Source of the DNA: Gemmatimonadaceae bacterium | GTDB taxonomy: Bacteria > Gemmatimonadota > Gemmatimonadetes > Gemmatimonadales > Gemmatimonadaceae | NCBI GenBank assembly: GCA_025934075.1 | Contig: JAICYT010000017.1 | Location: 1 to 34,070 of the forward strand | DNA: 34,070 nucleotides | Reading direction: 5' to 3' | Part shown: piece after piece, positions 1 to 7,679 of the stretch | How positions within the stretch are numbered: the first letter of the stretch is position 1 | Layout: every line of letters starts with the position of its first letter | Notes under the pieces: generated by a model | The model's input: the letters and a program-made list of their open reading frames with translations, nothing else | Told to the model about the DNA's origin: nothing | The model's database searches: none | Translations under genes and position numbers: made by a program

Positions 1-816
1 AAGGATACCGTGTCGTCCATGCACTTCATTCTCGACGAGCGCGGCAAACGCACGGATACTGGCACCGACTTTAGCCCGGAGCTCGACCTCACGCGCGGCG
101 AGCCGGTATCGATCACAGTTGTGAACCAACTCTCGGAGCCCACGAGCGTCCATTGGCACGGCATCGAGGTCGAGGATAGCTACGTCGACGGTGTGCCGGG
201 CTTCAGCGGCGCCGGCAAACGCCTCGCGCCTGCGATCGCGCCAGGTGACTCGTTCGTGGCTCGCTTCACACCGCGCCGCGCGGGCACATTCATGTATCAC
301 GCTCACATGGATGAAGTGCGCCAGGAGTTCGCGGGGATGGAGGGAGCGATCATCGTGCGCGAACCGGCGGCGGTACCGTCACGCGACGATCACGTGTTCT
401 TCCTCAAAGGTCGTGGCGTTCGTGATCCGGTCCACCCGCTCGAGATCAACGGTCAGGCGAACCCCGACACCTTGATACTTCATGCCGGCCAATCCGCGCG
501 GTTTCGTTTGATCAACCTGTCCACCGTGAATCCGGCAGTGGCGATGTGGCTGACGGCGCGCCCCGATAGTCAAGCAACGTTGGTCACGGACACGATGGCG
601 GTTCACTGGCGTCCAGTCGCCAAGGACGGCTTCGATCTTCCCGCGTCTCAGCAGACGCCGCGTCTCGCCCGACAGGCGTTCAGCCTTGGCGAGACGTACG
701 ACTTCGAGTACACACCAACTCGAGCGGGAACGCTTCGCCTCGAGGTTCGCACCGGTGGCATCAACGCGGCCGCGCCCCACCGCCTCCTTTTGAGAGTGCC
801 TGTTCGGGTGGAATAG
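1..816 (+). CDS. Multicopper oxidase, C-terminal half (5' end outside window)
   Basis: The frame is open to base 1 (codons for K-D-T precede the GTG at 10), so the gene starts upstream of the window. The visible part is a cupredoxin domain with the trinuclear-centre ligand motifs HWHGIE (H48 and H50 from the GTG) and GTFMYHAH (H97, H99), then a second beta-rich region ending in GETYDFEYTP. The type-1 copper motifs HPxHLHG and HCHxxxH, which usually close a laccase, are absent from the visible C-terminus. I recall a bacterial subgroup in which the HWHG/HxH half lies after the HPxHLHG/HCH half; if so, the missing ligands are upstream. Role inferred: oxidation of metal ions or phenolics with O2 in the envelope. 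The family call is firm, the permuted order is inference. Confidence 0.85.
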   Translation, partial: KDTVSSMHFILDERGKRTDTGTDFSPELDLTRGEPVSITVVNQLSEPTSVHWHGIEVEDSYVDGVPGFSGAGKRLAPAIAPGDSFVARFTPRRAGTFMYHAHMDEVRQEFAGMEGAIIVREPAAVPSRDDHVFFLKGRGVRDPVHPLEINGQANPDTLILHAGQSARFRLINLSTVNPAVAMWLTARPDSQATLVTDTMAVHWRPVAKDGFDLPASQQTPRLARQAFSLGETYDFEYTPTRAGTLRLEVRTGGINAAAPHRLLLRVPVRVE

Positions 817-843
817 GTTCGGATACGGACACTCAAAGGTGGA

Positions 844-868
844 ATGCCAATGCCTGGGCACGTGGCAT
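844..868 (+). terminator. Weak hairpin after the multicopper oxidase gene
   Basis: ATGCCA (844-849) pairs with TGGCAT (863-868), and inside it TGCC pairs with GGCA. It lies about 30 bases after the oxidase stop. There is no clear T-run, so it is at best a weak or factor-assisted terminator. Confidence 0.22.
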
Positions 869-918
869 ATCAAGACTCTAATTGCCGCGGGGACTAGATT
901 GCGGGCAACGTTCGATTC

Positions 919-1398
919 GTGCCCGTCGACCGCTCCACGATCATGCGCATTCGTCTCGCCGATAACCCTTCGACACTCGATGCCGCCCGCGCACTCGTGC
1001 GAGCGCACCTGGAATTACACTCCGTCGAGCCGGCGAGCATCCAACGCGTTGTCGACGCATTGCCGGCGCCATACCTTCCGCCGACGGGCGCACTGTGGGT
1101 CGCGTACGATGGCGACGATCCCTTGGGTTGCGCGGCGTTCCAGACAATCGGGCCCGAGACCGCCGAATTGAAGCGGGTGTTCGTGTGGCCCGGCGCGCGA
1201 CGGCGCGGCGTCGCGCGTGCGCTCACCGAACACGCGATCGAGGCCATCCGGGACGGGGGCTACACGCGCGTCCGGCTCGGGACGCAAGAAACGGCGATCG
1301 GAGCCCAGCGATTGTACGAGAGTCTGGGATTCCAGCGCATCGAACCGTACCGCGCGGCAGATTTCGGCACGGTCTGGTTTTATGAATTGCTAATGTAG
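919..1398 (+). CDS. GNAT family N-acetyltransferase
   Basis: A 159-aa protein of normal single-domain GNAT length. It would transfer an acetyl group from acetyl-CoA to an amine; the substrate cannot be read from the sequence. The acetyl-CoA binding motif A is visible as AELKRVFVWPGARRRGVAR (core RRRGVA), preceded by the strand GALWVAYDGDDPLGCAA. The C-terminal motif AQRLYESLGFQRIEPY is the usual GNAT motif B. The GTG at 919 is the longest start; an ATG at 943 (MRIRLADN) fits the domain start equally well, and neither has a convincing Shine-Dalgarno. The protein is cytoplasmic, with no signal peptide. The next gene is convergent on the minus strand with a 23-base gap. Confidence 0.88.
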   Translation: MPVDRSTIMRIRLADNPSTLDAARALVRAHLELHSVEPASIQRVVDALPAPYLPPTGALWVAYDGDDPLGCAAFQTIGPETAELKRVFVWPGARRRGVARALTEHAIEAIRDGGYTRVRLGTQETAIGAQRLYESLGFQRIEPYRAADFGTVWFYELLM

Positions 1399-1421
1399 AC
1401 CACGGCTAGCCCTGCGTCCCC

Positions 1422-4076
1422 TCATCGGAGCACCGTAATCGGATCAACCCGGCTCGCCCGCTGCACCGGGACCATCAACGCGACCCCCGCACATACGATC
1501 AGTGCGAGCACCGCACCGCCGATCGCCAGCGGATCGAATGGCGCGACGCCAAAGAGCTGCGTGCGCACGAGCCGCGCCGCCGTCATCACGCCGAACGCAC
1601 CGACGCCCAACCCGAGCACCATCCACCCGCCGCCCTGCCGCAGCACGAGTCGCACGATCGCGCCTCGGCTCGAGCCCAGCGCGACGCGCACGCCGAACTC
1701 GCGCTCGCGCGCCGCCGCCATGTTCGCGAACATCGCGTAGACGCCGACCGAGGCAAGCAGAAGCGCGAGCGCGCCGAACGCGGTCATGAGCACGACCGGC
1801 AGCCGCCGCGGTGCGAATGTATCGCCGAGGACCGATTCCATCGTCGCAACCTTGTAGACCGGAATGGTCGGGTCGAATGACGAGATCACGCGACGCACGC
1901 TGGTCAGCAATGACAAAGGGTCGATGCTCCCCGCTGCACGCACGACGAACGCGTCGGCCGACGGCGATTGCCGCAGCGTGAGGTACATCGTCGGCTCTGG
2001 AGTCAGATGCGTTGGATCGTTGCGCACGTTGCCGACGACACCCACGACCGTGATCCACGGCTCGGTGGGATCCGGCGGACCGATGTGAATCTGCGCGCCG
2101 ACCGCGTTGCCATTGGGCCAGTAGCGGTGCGCCATTGCTTCATTGATGATGATCGACGGCGGCGCCGAATCGCGATCGGCGGTGGTGAACGTGCGTCCTT
2201 GCTCGAGCGGAATCCCGAGCGTCGCGAACAGGTTGTCGGAGACGCGCGACGTGAGGATGAACGGCACCGGCTCATTCGGCGCCCAGGGTTTGTCGCGAAT
2301 GAACAGGCCGTTGCTGTTGGTGATCTGTGTCGGCAGCTGCGATATGTTCGCAGCCTCGGCGACGCCGGGCAGGGCACGAATGCGTTGCGCGAGCTCGTCG
2401 TACGCCTGCACTCGCGCGGCCACCGTGCGGTATTTCGCGTTCGGAAGCTGCACGGTGAACGTGAGCAGCTTGGCGGGCGTGAACCCGAGCGGTGCCGTCG
2501 TCATGGCGATGAGGCTGCGCACGAGGAGACCGGCGCCCGCGAGTAGGCTCACACAGAGCGCAATCTGTCCCGCGACGAGCACACCCCGCGCGCGCCGTGT
2601 ACGGCGGCTTTCGCTCGCGCCACGCGTCTGCTCGCGAAGCGTATCCTGCGGGTCGGCCCGCCCGACGGACAGCGCGGGTCCCGTGCCGAATGCAAGTCCT
2701 GTAATGAGTGCGAGTGTCGCGGTGACGAAGATCGCGCCGCGATCGAGCGAGAGGTTCGCGTATGCAGGCAGCGACGAGAGCGCGAGCCCGCGCAGCAGCC
2801 CCAGTCCGATCATCGCGAGCGCGAGTCCGGCGATGCAGCCGGCGAACGCGAGCAACACGCTCTCGGTGAGCAGTTGTCGCACGAGTCGTCCGCGTCCGGC
2901 GCCGAGCGCGACGCGCACCGCGAATTCTTTGCGCCTCGAGATCGTGCGCGAGACGAGCGCGCCGGCGAGATTCGCGCAGGTGATGAGCAGCACGAGTCCC
3001 GCACTCGCGAGGAGAACGAGCAGCGGCGTCCGCGTGTCGCCGACCATTGCATCGCGAAGCGACACCCCATCGAGTCCAATGCCAAGGTTGTCTTTGGCGT
3101 ACAGACGCTCGAGCTCCGCGCCGATGCTTGCGAGCTCATGGCGCGCGCCCTCGACGGTGACGCCGGGCTTCAACCGTCCGACGAAGCCCAGGTTGTGCGA
3201 GCCGCGCACGCTGATCGGGTCTTGCATCATCGGTTTGATGCTGAGCGGGAGATAGAAGTCAGGTGTCCCTTCGGGCGGCAAGAAGTCGCGCGGCAAGAGG
3301 CCAATGATCGTGCGCGGAATGCTGTTGAGGCGAATGACTTTGCCGACCACATTGGCGTCGTCGCCGAAGACGCGCTGCCAAGCACCATATGAAATCAGCA
3401 CGACGCTTGTCGTGTCGTGATTGCCGTCATCGTCGGCGAACGTGCGACCCCGAGCGGGTGTGACGCCGAGTGTGCGAAGCAGGTCAGGCTCGATGAACAT
3501 CGACTTCATCACCTGAGGCGCGTCGCTGCTTGCGTAAATCGCGTCGCGCTGCGGCAGGAATGCGCCGAGGCTCGCGAACGAATGTTGTCGCTCGCGGATG
3601 TCGCTCACCGTGCCGGCGCTGAGCGCACCGCGCTCTGTGAAGCCGGTGCGGTACGGGCAGTAGATGCGCATGAGGCGGCCGGCGTCGGCGTACGGCAGCC
3701 GGTCGAGCAAGACGGACTTCACGACACCGAAGACCGCGGCGTTTGCGCCGATCCCCAGTGCGAGTGTAACGATTGCCGCGAGCGTGAATGCTGGCGCGCG
3801 GACCGCGGATCGCAGCGCGAATCGGAGGTCTTGCGCGAGGTCGCCAAACCAGTCGCGGCGCGCCTCCGCCCTCCGATCTTCGGTGAGCAGCGCCGCGCAT
3901 TCGTCGCGCACGCTCGCGACGTCGCCGAGTCGCTCGAGCGCTTTCTTCCGAGCGTCGTCGGGACTCATGCCGCTCGCGATGTAGCCTTGCACTCGCTCCT
4001 CGAGGTGGAAGCGAAGCTCGTCGTCGATCTCGGCCTGTGGTTTCGGGGGGACGATACGGAAGTCGCGTTTGGTCAT
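1422..4076 (-). CDS. ADOP-type FtsX/MacB-like permease 1, with prefix domain
   Basis: An 884-aa membrane protein of the duplicated orphan permease (ADOP) class. Residues 1-90 are a charged cytoplasmic prefix (IDDELRFHLEERVQ, then MSPDDARKKALERLGD). TM1 is near 97-120 (TLALGIGANAAVF), followed by a MacB-type periplasmic core and FtsX helices near 349-375, 402-425 and 444-465. A second copy has a helix near 497-525 (QIALCVSLLAGAGLLVRS), another periplasmic core, and helices near 760-780, 809-828 and 849-868, ending in SRVDPITVLR. Relatives work with an ATPase in MacB-like mechanotransmission or export, but no ATPase is encoded here. It lies 10 bp behind a PadR gene on the same strand, so the two are probably cotranscribed and PadR-controlled. 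Substrate unknown. Confidence 0.93.
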   Translation of the reverse strand: MTKRDFRIVPPKPQAEIDDELRFHLEERVQGYIASGMSPDDARKKALERLGDVASVRDECAALLTEDRRAEARRDWFGDLAQDLRFALRSAVRAPAFTLAAIVTLALGIGANAAVFGVVKSVLLDRLPYADAGRLMRIYCPYRTGFTERGALSAGTVSDIRERQHSFASLGAFLPQRDAIYASSDAPQVMKSMFIEPDLLRTLGVTPARGRTFADDDGNHDTTSVVLISYGAWQRVFGDDANVVGKVIRLNSIPRTIIGLLPRDFLPPEGTPDFYLPLSIKPMMQDPISVRGSHNLGFVGRLKPGVTVEGARHELASIGAELERLYAKDNLGIGLDGVSLRDAMVGDTRTPLLVLLASAGLVLLITCANLAGALVSRTISRRKEFAVRVALGAGRGRLVRQLLTESVLLAFAGCIAGLALAMIGLGLLRGLALSSLPAYANLSLDRGAIFVTATLALITGLAFGTGPALSVGRADPQDTLREQTRGASESRRTRRARGVLVAGQIALCVSLLAGAGLLVRSLIAMTTAPLGFTPAKLLTFTVQLPNAKYRTVAARVQAYDELAQRIRALPGVAEAANISQLPTQITNSNGLFIRDKPWAPNEPVPFILTSRVSDNLFATLGIPLEQGRTFTTADRDSAPPSIIINEAMAHRYWPNGNAVGAQIHIGPPDPTEPWITVVGVVGNVRNDPTHLTPEPTMYLTLRQSPSADAFVVRAAGSIDPLSLLTSVRRVISSFDPTIPVYKVATMESVLGDTFAPRRLPVVLMTAFGALALLLASVGVYAMFANMAAAREREFGVRVALGSSRGAIVRLVLRQGGGWMVLGLGVGAFGVMTAARLVRTQLFGVAPFDPLAIGGAVLALIVCAGVALMVPVQRASRVDPITVLR

Positions 4077-4086
4077 GGATGCCTCG

Positions 4087-4440
4087 TCACTTCGCCCAAC
4101 TGGGGATGGCCCGGGTGGTGATGGCTTGGGTGACGGCGCCGGCGAACCGTTGCCATCCGGTGGTTTGGTCGCGAAACTGGCGCCGTCCTTCAGCGGTGAG
4201 GTGGTAGTACTTGGCGCGGCGGTTGTTTTCGGTGACCCCCCACTGCGCCTTGATCCATCCTTTGCGGGCCATGCGGTAGAGGGCGGGGTAGAGCGAGCCT
4301 TCCTCGACGCTCAAGACGTCGTCTGTGGCGGACTCGATCCAGCTGGCGATGCCGTAGCCATGGATCGGTCCCCAGGAGAGTGCCTTGAGGATGAGGAGCT
4401 CGACGGTGCCTTGCAGGAGTCCGGACTCTTTGGCGAACAT
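4087..4440 (-). CDS. PadR family transcriptional regulator 1
   Basis: A 117-aa protein with the PadR winged-helix fold. The first helix is GTVELLILKALSWGPIHGYGIA, the recognition region is VEEGSLYPALYRMARKGWI, and the wing is ENNRRAKYYHLTAEGRRQF. A short C-terminal segment probably makes the dimer contact. PadR proteins are usually repressors of the adjacent transporter operon, released by small molecules or envelope stress. Here the regulator is first in a two-gene unit with ADOP 1, and autoregulation is the usual arrangement. It shares HGYGIA, LYPAL and ENNRRAKYY with PadR 2 at 27605-27949. The upstream region is shared with a divergent gene; on the minus strand it contains CATAGTAAAC as a possible -10 area, without a good -35. 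Confidence 0.94.
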   Translation of the reverse strand: MFAKESGLLQGTVELLILKALSWGPIHGYGIASWIESATDDVLSVEEGSLYPALYRMARKGWIKAQWGVTENNRRAKYYHLTAEGRRQFRDQTTGWQRFAGAVTQAITTRAIPSWAK

Positions 4441-4514
4441 ATGTGGGTAGACAACGGAAGCGAAGAAATGGTTTACTATGCGGGTCTAGGGGAAACTTAC
4501 ACGTGCTCCATTAG

Positions 4515-5129
4515 ATGTGCATAGGGGCATGGCGGCTTCGGCCGGTTGCGATTCTCTCGAGTGAGCGGCGCGGCGTGAGAGCCGGGATTGTTGCCGCCGC
4601 GCTCGTCTTGAGTACGAATGCGGTGCAGGCGCAGGCAAACGCGTCGCTCGATGCGATTCGACGCCTCCGGCCCGCTGCGTTCACGACCCTCCCGCTCGCC
4701 GTGCGTCGTGACCTCGAACGCCGATCGTGTCTGGTTCCACAACCCTACGATGCCCGCATACCGAAAAATGTCATTCACGGGTCTTTTACGGCCGCACGCG
4801 TGAGCGAGTGGGCTGTGTTGTGCTCCGTCAACGACACATCGCGAATCCTCATCTACAGAATCGACCGGGGCGTTCGTCTCGCCAACTCGTTGGGTCGCGC
4901 ATGGGACGGCGCGTCGGTGCAAGGAATCGGCGGCAAACGGTGGGGCTACTCGCGGCTCATCAGAACATTGGCGGTTCCCAAGATCCCTCTCTGGCGCGAC
5001 GACGTTGACGGACATCCGATTCCTCAACCGATCGACCACGATGCGATCGAGGACATCTTCGAGGGCAAGGCTGCTGACGCCTTCTACTATGCGGCCGGGC
5101 GATGGTATCGGCAGGTGACCGCGAATTGA
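4515..5129 (+). CDS. Exported protein of unknown function
   Basis: I do not recognise this family. The 204-aa reading has a signal peptide-like stretch, AGIVAAALVLSTNAVQAQA, with likely cleavage after AQA. The mature part is soluble, with two cysteines (RRSCLVPQ and WAVLCSVND) that could form a disulfide, and an acidic C-terminus (HDAIEDIFEGKAADAFYYAAGRWYRQ). The ATG at 4515 is kept because TACTAT (4474-4479) gives a -10 about 40 bases upstream, so that ATG would lie in the transcript. An in-frame GTG at 4575 gives a neater, shorter signal peptide and is a real alternative. The gene is divergent from PadR 1 and followed by another exported unknown 79 bases downstream. Confidence 0.6.
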   Translation: MCIGAWRLRPVAILSSERRGVRAGIVAAALVLSTNAVQAQANASLDAIRRLRPAAFTTLPLAVRRDLERRSCLVPQPYDARIPKNVIHGSFTAARVSEWAVLCSVNDTSRILIYRIDRGVRLANSLGRAWDGASVQGIGGKRWGYSRLIRTLAVPKIPLWRDDVDGHPIPQPIDHDAIEDIFEGKAADAFYYAAGRWYRQVTAN

Positions 5130-5208
5130 CGGCTCGTGATTGCGCAGGGAGACGTCCGTCGGGCACCTTGAGGACATTCAATCGATCTCTCGCCCAATCC
5201 GTTCGCAC

Positions 5209-5910
5209 ATGCTGATCCGCGCGCTCTCTGCCACCGTCCTCCTCATCGGTACCGTCCACGCTCAGTCGAAGCCCGTCGCGGGACTAGACCCTCAGCGACT
5301 TCAGCTCACGACCGATTCGCTCGAGATCTACGTCATTCGCCAAGGCGATCGCCAACGCACGGGCACGATCGTCGACGCGCTCGACACGGTGCGCGTGAAT
5401 GGCGAGCTTCGCTTGCGACGCATTTATAGAAGGGCGGACGCGGTGCTGGGGAATGGAGTCGACACTCTCGTCGATGCGTACGCCGACTTGAGGCTCCGAC
5501 TGGTCGACTCGCGGTCTGATGGCGGCGGCGTGGAGCACACAGAGTGGCGGAATGGGCGTGTCGTCGGCGTCGTCGAGCAAGCCGGCACCGCGACGCGCCA
5601 GGTAGACACGGCCGCGGCGGGTGGCGTGTACAGCAGTGCGAGCTTCGATCTCGTCTTGCGGGCGGCGCCGCTGACTGGAGGCTACACGCTCACCATCCCG
5701 GCATTTTCCGGGCGGCAAGGCGCGAAGACGCTTTCCGCCAGGGTCGCTGCCAGCGAGACGCTGCCTGGTCTCGGCGCGACGTGGCGGGTCGAGGCGGATG
5801 TCGGCGGGCGGGCGGCGACGTTCTGGATCTCTAAAGACTCGCGCCGCCTCGTGCGACAGCTTGTTCGCGTGACGCCCGGAATCGAGATCCTGTTTCTCGC
5901 GATTCGTTGA
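5209..5910 (+). CDS. Exported protein of unknown function, beta-rich
   Basis: The ORF opens at 5140, but the ATG at 5209 gives a clean signal peptide (MLIRALSATVLLIGTVHAQS), so I take that start, giving 233 aa. The mature protein alternates short hydrophobic strands with charged turns. It ends with TWRVEADVGGRAATFWISKDSRRLVRQ and then PGIEILFLAIR. This resembles the terminal part of DUF3108-like outer-layer proteins, in which a conversion from stored value to sugar- or lipid-linked output is unknown; the similarity is by eye only. No catalytic motif is evident. It follows the other exported unknown in the same direction and could be cotranscribed. It converges with the lipoprotein gene to the right. 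Confidence 0.6.
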   Translation: MLIRALSATVLLIGTVHAQSKPVAGLDPQRLQLTTDSLEIYVIRQGDRQRTGTIVDALDTVRVNGELRLRRIYRRADAVLGNGVDTLVDAYADLRLRLVDSRSDGGGVEHTEWRNGRVVGVVEQAGTATRQVDTAAAGGVYSSASFDLVLRAAPLTGGYTLTIPAFSGRQGAKTLSARVAASETLPGLGATWRVEADVGGRAATFWISKDSRRLVRQLVRVTPGIEILFLAIR

Positions 5911-5970
5911 GCTCGAGGCGCCATCGAACTCAGCGCCCTTGGGCTCATTCCAACCGCGACCTGGCGCACG

Positions 5971-7071
5971 CTATTGATACTGGATGTAGATTGGCCGCGG
6001 CCGCAGCCACAGGATCTCACCCGGCGTCAGCAACGCATCCTTCCTCTTCGTGTCGTTGTGAAAGAAGATCTTGAAGCCCGTGAACTCCACCGGCTCGAGA
6101 TCGATATAGTCGCGGTACGATTCGAACTTCATCCACGGCGGCCCCCATCCGTCCATGTGCATCACGATCTGCACACGTGGATCGATCGTGATCCGACTCG
6201 CGTGCGAGATCATGGACTTGGTCCACCGATGCACGACGAGCACTTTGGGCGGAAGCTTCTTCTCATCCACGAGTTGGCGTAGCTGCTCGGACACCCAGTT
6301 CACATCCGCCGCATCGAACTGACCGATCCGTTTGCTCGGCGCGCTGCCTTCGGCCGCATAGTGCATCGAGAACTCGGCGTCCATGCCGAGGTGCACGTCG
6401 GGCCGCGCGAGGAAGGGCATGAGGTGCGGCAGCTCTCGCTGCATGGTGCTCTTTCCCACCTGCACGTCGAGGAAGAGCAGCGCGTTCCGCTGCTTCGCCC
6501 ATCCGTAGACCTTCTCGATCATCGCCGAGTCCATCCGCGAGCGCCACATACCGTCTTTCCCGGGCGCGCCCTGGGCGACGACAGCAATGAGATGCAGCGC
6601 GGGCTGCACCGGCGTCGTCGGATCGGCTTCGTTCCACTGGCGCACCATCGTGTCGAGCTTCGCGAGCATCACCTCCGGCGGATATTCGCCGAGCACGCCC
6701 ATGCGCTTCGAGAGTGGATTGCCATAGAACGCGACGATACGCTTCGCCGGCAAAATTGAGCCGGGAAGCGGCGTCGGTGGCTCGGGCCACTTCGCCAATT
6801 GCCGTCGTCCGAATGCGACCGCCGAGGCGAACGCCGCTGAGTCATGCTTGCTGCGTCCGGGGATGAGGTGCGGCGTCATCGTGTCGGAGCCAGCGGCAAC
6901 TTGGGGCGGTACCGCCACCGGCTTCCTCATCACAGAATCGGTGTCGCTGCTCGCCGGTGGCGGCGCGGATCCGGGGCGTGCGTCGCTCGCAACGCACGAG
7001 ATGACGATCGAGACCGCAAATAGGCTCAGCGCGCGGCGAATACGCTCGCGTCGGACATTTGTCTTCGGCAC
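5971..7071 (-). CDS. Lipoprotein of a conserved family of unknown function
   Basis: The ORF opens at 7425, but the upstream 118 residues have no domain character. Starting at the GTG at 7071 gives MPKTNVRRER, then a hydrophobic segment ending in the lipobox VISC (Cys26), so a lipid-anchored envelope protein of 366 aa; a GTG at 7098 is also possible. After a Pro/Ser-rich linker the globular part carries RIVAFYGNPLSKRMGVLGEYPPE, PTTPVQPALHLIAVVAQ, LLFLDVQVGKSTM, DVHLGMDAEFSM, DAADVNWVSEQL, KVLVVHRWTKSMI, VQIVMHMDGWGPP and ends in RPIYIQYQ. I recall the same motif order in actinobacterial and chloroflexal proteins annotated only as hypothetical. The strand-end acidic residues (LDVQVG, DAEF, MDGWG) suggest a TIM-barrel glycosidase-like core, which is inference. 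Confidence 0.75.
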   Translation of the reverse strand: MPKTNVRRERIRRALSLFAVSIVISCVASDARPGSAPPPASSDTDSVMRKPVAVPPQVAAGSDTMTPHLIPGRSKHDSAAFASAVAFGRRQLAKWPEPPTPLPGSILPAKRIVAFYGNPLSKRMGVLGEYPPEVMLAKLDTMVRQWNEADPTTPVQPALHLIAVVAQGAPGKDGMWRSRMDSAMIEKVYGWAKQRNALLFLDVQVGKSTMQRELPHLMPFLARPDVHLGMDAEFSMHYAAEGSAPSKRIGQFDAADVNWVSEQLRQLVDEKKLPPKVLVVHRWTKSMISHASRITIDPRVQIVMHMDGWGPPWMKFESYRDYIDLEPVEFTGFKIFFHNDTKRKDALLTPGEILWLRPRPIYIQYQ

Positions 7072-7327
7072 AACCAAACGTAAACCCCGGTTCGTCACGC
7101 TCGCAGCGTGTCTTGCATCGGCGCCTACAGCGGTTCCTCGCGATGCAGCGTCGCCGGCGGACTGAGAAGGGATGCTTTTGCCGCGCGTACACGGTTTTCG
7201 TGATGGACGCCATGCGCTTCGCGAGTGGCGCGCAGGCGGTTGAAGGTTTCGCGCCCTCAGCAGTTGCATTGACCAAGATTGGCGGTATTGTCCCCAGATC
7301 TTTCCCGCAAAAGCAAAGGAGACCTCC

Positions 7328-7582
7328 GTGCTCTTCCATATCACCCAAAGACACACTCCCGCGACTTGCCCCAAGAACGAAGGGGGCTCCAACTCGCTCT
7401 TCAATCCCAATGTGAAAGGGCTCAAGCTGCTCGGCCGCTACGGGGCAAACTCCGAGCATACACTGTTCTACATCGTGGAGACCGACGACATCGACGCGCT
7501 CAACAAGTTTCTCTGGCCCGGCTTCGAGCGTTGCACGAGTACGATCACGCCTGTCAGCGACGTGCCGGTCCCGAAGGACTGA
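7328..7582 (+). CDS. Small conserved protein, possible DUF3303-type ferredoxin-like fold
   Basis: An 84-aa protein starting at GTG 7328. The start is well supported by AAAGGAGA (7314-7321) six bases upstream, one of the clearest Shine-Dalgarno sites in the window. The sequence begins MLFHITQRHTPATCPKNEGG and ends TSTITPVSDVPVPKD, with a central YGANSEHTLFYIVETDDIDALNKFL. That pattern (strand, helix, strand with HTLFYIVE, helix) suits a dimeric alpha-beta barrel as in small DUF3303 or muconolactone isomerase-like proteins. The conserved-looking Cys14 and Cys in FERCTS could bind metal or be redox-active. No enzymatic role can be assigned. It is divergent from the lipoprotein gene and precedes the MATE gene by about 100 bases. 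Confidence 0.72.
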   Translation: MLFHITQRHTPATCPKNEGGSNSLFNPNVKGLKLLGRYGANSEHTLFYIVETDDIDALNKFLWPGFERCTSTITPVSDVPVPKD

Positions 7583-7667
7583 CCAACGCGACGCGATACC
7601 CTAGTCGATTCGCGGTCTCGACAGTGTGCGAAAGACGCGGCCGCCTGTCGCGTGGTTGGCGAACGCC

Positions 7668-7673
7668 TACATT
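7668..7673 (+). promoter_or_regulatory. Possible -10 box of a leaderless MATE transcript
   Basis: TACATT sits six bases before ATG 7680, the spacing expected when transcription starts at or near the start codon. There is no Shine-Dalgarno for this ATG. No good -35 is visible. Confidence 0.3.
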
Positions 7674-7679
7674 GCTGAC

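Noticed and set aside
2143-3255. 370-aa plus-strand ORF
   Set aside because: Antisense to ADOP 1, with low-complexity Ser/Arg/Pro composition; a shadow of the real gene.
4437-4444. ACATATGT palindrome at the PadR 1 start
   Set aside because: Eight bases are too short to separate from chance, and it overlaps the start codon context.
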